DNA of 64,000 nucleotides from Microbacterium sp. Lineage in GTDB: Bacteria > Actinomycetota > Actinomycetes > Actinomycetales > Microbacteriaceae. Both the position numbers and the translations under genes were made by a program. How positions within the stretch are numbered: the stretch's first letter is position 1; each line of letters begins with the position of its first letter. The stretch is taken from NCBI RefSeq assembly GCF_031179285.1, contig NZ_JAPSHY010000006.1, positions 1 to 64,000 on the forward strand, written 5' to 3'. Below the pieces are notes generated by a model, which was not told the DNA's origin, did no database searches, and saw nothing but the letters and a program-made list of their open reading frames with translations. Positions 60,811 to 64,000 of this stretch are shown piece after piece.

Positions 60811-62217
60811 TCATAGCCATTCCACCTGCAGCGTGCGGTCTCCGAAGCGGACGACGTCGCCGCGCTGCAGCTCGGCGGGATGCCCGGCGACCAGCGCCGT
60901 CTCCGAGCCTCTCCTGACGATGGCGCTGCCATTTGTCGACGCGCGGTCGACCACGAACACCCCGCGTCGTGCCGGCATGATCGCGATGTGCGTCTTCGAC
61001 ACCGAACGGGTGTCGTCGAAGACGCGAACGAGGTCCGCTCCCCCTTCGCCGGCCGCCGCGCTCGGCGATCGGCCGAAGAGTGTGGTTCCCCTGACCTCGA
61101 TGCGGTCGCCGTTGTCGAGCACGAGCACCGCGCGCACGCCCGAACCGCCCGCCTCGGCTGCCGAGGCAGCGGGCCGTGCTTCCACCGCCGGCGGAGACGC
61201 CGCAGCGCTCTCCTTCCGCACCGGTGGCACCGGTGCCGCTTGCGCCGGCACCGGTGGCACTCGTGCCGCCTGCTCCGGAGCTGGCGGTGCGAACGTCGCT
61301 GGTGCGGCAGCCTGCACCGACGGCGATACGGATGCCGGCGCGAGCGCGTGCGCGGCCGCCTGCACCGCCGATGCGCTCTGCGCCGCGGTCGCGAGCGACG
61401 GCGGAACCGCCGACACCATCGATGCTGCGGCCGGCGCATCGACCGCAGGCGCCCCCGGTGTACTCGAGGACCGATGCGCCCCGATGACTCCGCCCGAGAG
61501 CCGGGCGCTGGGGACGTATTCCGCGGGTGCGTCGCGGTCGACCGGAGTCGCCAGCGACGGCAACGGCGCCTTCTCCTCGTGCTCCGGGGTCTTCACGCGC
61601 TTGCGCGCGATGCGCATCCGCTTCTGGTCGTACGGGTTCAGTCCGCGCCGGATGTCGACGAACCAGGTCGCCGCTGCGAGATCCAGCCATCCGCGACGCC
61701 GGCGCTCGATGTCGAACAGCGGTGAGAGAGCGACGACGAGCAGCGGACCGACCAGCGGGATGATGAGCGAGGCATACGCGACGAGATAGCGCACGACAGC
61801 TCCGCGCCAGAAGCCGGGGCGCTCGAGGGTCCGGACGTTCACCGAGCGGATGCCGCAGATCGCCTTTCCGAGGGTGACACCCTTTCGGCCGTGGAGGATG
61901 AGCTGCACGAGGATGTACGCGATCATCAGCCCCTGCGAGATCGCGACGGCGACGATGACCCAGACGAGGTCGTCGCGCCCGAAGAACTGTTCGGCGTCGA
62001 ATCGCCCACTGATCGCGTCGACGAGCACCGGCGTGAGCACGAGGATCGCCGGCAGCGCGATGAGCGCGGCGACGAGCCATTCCAGGAGGGCCGCGAGCAC
62101 ACGCGAGCCGACCCGCGCCGGCAGCAGGCCGAGCGAGGCAGCATACGCGGGGTCGGGCCGTCCGTGCGCGTCGAGTCCCTCGATCACGGGAGCGTGATCG
62201 TCGATCTCCCAGATCAC
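60811..62217 (-). CDS. RDD-family membrane protein with C-terminal FHA domain
   Basis: 468 residues. The RDD domain covers about 28-190, with four hydrophobic helices and the charged motif GKAICGIRSVNVRTLERPG. A Pro/Ala-rich linker (about 240-370) leads to an FHA domain at about 375-468 (TLFGRSPSAAAGEGGADL, SVSKTHIAI, STNGSAIV). FHA domains bind phosphothreonine, so it is probably controlled by the Ser/Thr kinase two genes upstream. The GTG start overlaps the preceding stop. It precedes EccC by 43 nt. Confidence 0.87.
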   Translation of the reverse strand: MIWEIDDHAPVIEGLDAHGRPDPAYAASLGLLPARVGSRVLAALLEWLVAALIALPAILVLTPVLVDAISGRFDAEQFFGRDDLVWVIVAVAISQGLMIAYILVQLILHGRKGVTLGKAICGIRSVNVRTLERPGFWRGAVVRYLVAYASLIIPLVGPLLVVALSPLFDIERRRRGWLDLAAATWFVDIRRGLNPYDQKRMRIARKRVKTPEHEEKAPLPSLATPVDRDAPAEYVPSARLSGGVIGAHRSSSTPGAPAVDAPAAASMVSAVPPSLATAAQSASAVQAAAHALAPASVSPSVQAAAPATFAPPAPEQAARVPPVPAQAAPVPPVRKESAAASPPAVEARPAASAAEAGGSGVRAVLVLDNGDRIEVRGTTLFGRSPSAAAGEGGADLVRVFDDTRSVSKTHIAIMPARRGVFVVDRASTNGSAIVRRGSETALVAGHPAELQRGDVVRFGDRTLQVEWL

Positions 62218-62939
62218 TCCTGCTCCCCTTCGCCTTCATCGGGGCGCGGTGCGTCGAGCAGGGCGAGGTCTTCGCGGCTCACCAGCCGCGACGCGATGAC
62301 GTGCTCGACCAGGCGCGCGCGACGATTGGTGGCGAAGCTGCGCTGGCCGCCGCGCATGCCGGGGACTCCGACGCGATCGAACTTGTCGCAGACGTTGTCG
62401 AGCTTGCGGTTGAATCGCGTGACCGTCCATCCCAGCCGCTCCGCCGCCTTGGCCGACGTCGGGATCTCACTCATCCCCGTGCCGTCCCTGCGCAACTGGG
62501 GTTCGGCGAGGGCGAGGATCAACAGCTTCTGGCTGAGGGTGAGCGGCACGTCGCCGATGGTCGACGCGCCACCGTCATCGTGCTCGCGCTTGGTCGCGCG
62601 GAACGCCGGCTCCGCCGCGTGCAGGGTGAGCTCGTAGGTGGTCGGGCCGGCGCTGAACACGACGGTCGTCGTCTCGAACACGAGGGGCAGCCGCGCACCG
62701 GGCGCGAGCCACGCCTGCACGCCGCCGGCCGAATCCGTCACGGTCGCCGTGATGCGCGTGCCGATGTTGGCGAGCCACCAGAGTCCTTCGCCGTCGCTGA
62801 TCTCGAGGAAGTGCCGGTGCAGGAAGAGGTTCTCGTCGAGCTCGAGATCTCCCTCCCTGCCGACGATGAAGCGCCCACCGGCGTCGACGGGGAAGTATTC
62901 GCCGGCGAACTCGACGGTCACTCCTGCAGTGGTGCTCAT
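62214..62939 (-). CDS. FHA-like protein with C-terminal helix-turn-helix region
   Basis: 241 residues. The N-terminal part (about 8-110) resembles an FHA beta-sandwich (GRFIVGREGDLELDENLFLH, HFLEISDGEGLWWLANIG). Residues about 135-205 are helical and resemble an HTH (LTLSQKLLILALAEPQL, TSAKAAERLGWTVTRFNRKL). It may bind DNA or bind phosphorylated T7SS parts. As the only DNA-binding-like protein in the machinery operon, it is a candidate for the factor that reads the T7SS palindromes. It overlaps both neighbours by 4 nt. Confidence 0.7.
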   Translation of the reverse strand: MSTTAGVTVEFAGEYFPVDAGGRFIVGREGDLELDENLFLHRHFLEISDGEGLWWLANIGTRITATVTDSAGGVQAWLAPGARLPLVFETTTVVFSAGPTTYELTLHAAEPAFRATKREHDDGGASTIGDVPLTLSQKLLILALAEPQLRRDGTGMSEIPTSAKAAERLGWTVTRFNRKLDNVCDKFDRVGVPGMRGGQRSFATNRRARLVEHVIASRLVSREDLALLDAPRPDEGEGEQE

Positions 62940-64000
62940 TCGACGCATCCTCGCACGGGATCAGCGGCACGGCCGTCTTCTCGGCGCAGGATCACGTCGA
63001 TGCAGACGGTACCGGCGCCTGCGGTGAGCTGCGCTGTCGGCTCGGCGGTCTGCTGCGGATCGACCTCGCCCGAGACGACCACCTGCGACCAGATGAACAG
63101 GTCGCCCTCCAGCGGGTCGGGGTTCGTCCACGTGAAGGTGACCTGATCGCCCTGTCGCACGCCCGCGAGGTCGGCGACCTTGGGAACCGCGTCCGAGAGC
63201 ACGTCCTGCGGATCGACGGGTTCGTCGGTCGCGATCGGCTCGGGGGTGAGTCCGGACACCAGCGCATTCAGTCCGATGATCCCGCCGACGACGAGGACGA
63301 TGCCTGCGGCCACCAGCCCGATCCACAGCCCGCGGCGGCTTCTGGGTCGGGCGTGGGCGGGTCGATCCGCGACCGGCGGGGCGATGGGCTCGGCCGGCGC
63401 GAAAGACGGAGAGGCGGATGCCGCTGCCGGCGCTGCGTCGGGAGCGACGACCATCGGCGCTCGGAGAATCGTGCGCTCGTCGGCGCTCGGCGGAACCGGC
63501 GCCGCCGCAGGGGGTCGGAGCTGGGTGCTCTCGTCGATGTCGGAACCGACGAGCGTGGGGGAATCGAAGCGGGGCATGTCGGCCGGGACGAACGCCGGGC
63601 TTTTGGGCTGCGTGGCCGCGGAGGGACGCGTGAAGGCGGCGACATCGGGATCGATGCTGACGATCTCGCGCACGCGTGTGAGCCCGTCGCCGTCGTCCTC
63701 CAGGTCTTCCGCGGGGGGATGGTCATCGACGATGTCGATGGGCGTCACCGAGTGCGAGAGCTCGATCTGAACCTTCTGCAGGGCGCGACCGAATGCGACG
63801 GCGCTCGGGAAGCGGCTGTCCGGGTTCTTGGCCATCGCGCGCTCGAGCAGCAGCTGGAGGCTCGCCGGAGAGTCGGGACGACCGAGCTGAGGCAGCGCCC
63901 CGCGTTCGATGCGCTCGATGAGGTCGGCGCTGGAGTTGCGCTCCCCCGGACGCTCGAACGGCGAGCGACCCGCGAGAAGCGTGTAGAGGGTCGCGCCGAG
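62936..64000 (-). CDS. Serine/threonine protein kinase, PknB type (5' end outside window)
   Basis: The C-terminal 354 residues are visible; the frame is open to the window edge. It begins in the last kinase subdomains (LGATLYTLLAGRSPFERPGE, LLLERAMAKNPDSRFPSAVA), which identify a Hanks-type kinase missing its catalytic N-lobe here. A Pro/Ala-rich juxtamembrane segment follows, then one transmembrane helix (LWIGLVAAGIVLVVGGIIGL) and an extracellular domain of about 95 residues without PASTA repeats. It probably phosphorylates the FHA proteins of the T7SS operon. Confidence 0.88.
   Translation of the reverse strand, partial: LGATLYTLLAGRSPFERPGERNSSADLIERIERGALPQLGRPDSPASLQLLLERAMAKNPDSRFPSAVAFGRALQKVQIELSHSVTPIDIVDDHPPAEDLEDDGDGLTRVREIVSIDPDVAAFTRPSAATQPKSPAFVPADMPRFDSPTLVGSDIDESTQLRPPAAAPVPPSADERTILRAPMVVAPDAAPAAASASPSFAPAEPIAPPVADRPAHARPRSRRGLWIGLVAAGIVLVVGGIIGLNALVSGLTPEPIATDEPVDPQDVLSDAVPKVADLAGVRQGDQVTFTWTNPDPLEGDLFIWSQVVVSGEVDPQQTAEPTAQLTAGAGTVCIDVILRREDGRAADPVRGCVE

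Noticed and set aside
1..64000. Insertion sequences, prophage genes or attachment sites
   Set aside because: No transposase, integrase or phage structural gene was seen, and the tRNA-Phe shows no adjacent integrase or duplicated 3' end in the window.

Overview
This is a high-GC actinobacterial chromosome segment. The mycoredoxin, the LAGTG (sortase E-type) anchor, the DivIVA-like coiled-coil protein, the LiaS/NarL-type two-component system, the FHA/RDD type VII secretion (T7SS) locus and the abundant GTG starts with ATGA overlaps fit Microbacteriaceae, most likely Microbacterium. The genus is inferred from gene content, not from a marker-gene comparison.

Layout. 1-5.2 kb: tRNA-Phe, a large DUF11-type cell-wall protein, a gamma-glutamylcyclotransferase-like protein and small hypotheticals. 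5.7-13.8 kb: housekeeping and accessory genes, namely a DivIVA-like protein, an aldo/keto reductase, an ABC exporter with a co-transcribed histidine kinase and response regulator, a fatty acid desaturase and a truncated LtrA remnant. 13.8-37.8 kb: an exopolysaccharide (EPS) locus with a polyisoprenyl-phosphate sugar transferase, six or more glycosyltransferases, a flippase, a Wzy-like polymerase, a Wzc-like tyrosine kinase and a low-molecular-weight tyrosine phosphatase. It also carries two large secreted beta-rich proteins and a TagD-like cytidylyltransferase with a CDP-alcohol phosphotransferase. 37.9-44.3 kb: mycoredoxin, an MFS symporter, aldehyde dehydrogenase, zinc metallopeptidase, malate dehydrogenase and a resolvase-like protein. 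44.3-64 kb: a T7SS locus, all on the minus strand.

The T7SS region runs, in transcription order, from a Ser/Thr kinase (cut by the window edge) through an FHA-HTH protein, an RDD-FHA membrane protein, an FHA-containing EccC/EssC ATPase and a membrane protein. It then continues into three cassettes. Each cassette is headed by a WXG100-type gene whose 288-bp coding sequence is identical in all three. Two of the cassettes are paralogous (helical WXG-like protein, large membrane-spanning putative substrate, PPGW protein, further accessory proteins). The third carries an alpha/beta hydrolase followed by a lipoprotein.

The most interesting signals are regulatory. (1) An ATGGGGA-N4-TCCCCAT palindrome lies 22-23 bp upstream of a TANNNT -10 box at five T7SS promoters; this looks like the operator of a dedicated T7SS regulon. 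(2) Two EPS transcripts 23 kb apart share a near-identical -10 region, a GCGGA stem-loop and an exact 13-nt element, CTGGGGAACACTG, just before the first start codon. One of the two also has four consecutive hairpins and a 17-codon leader ORF overlapping the sugar-transferase start. (3) Six tandem 19-bp repeats with a hairpin core show compensatory changes. The hydrolase-lipoprotein pair is a candidate effector-immunity pair.
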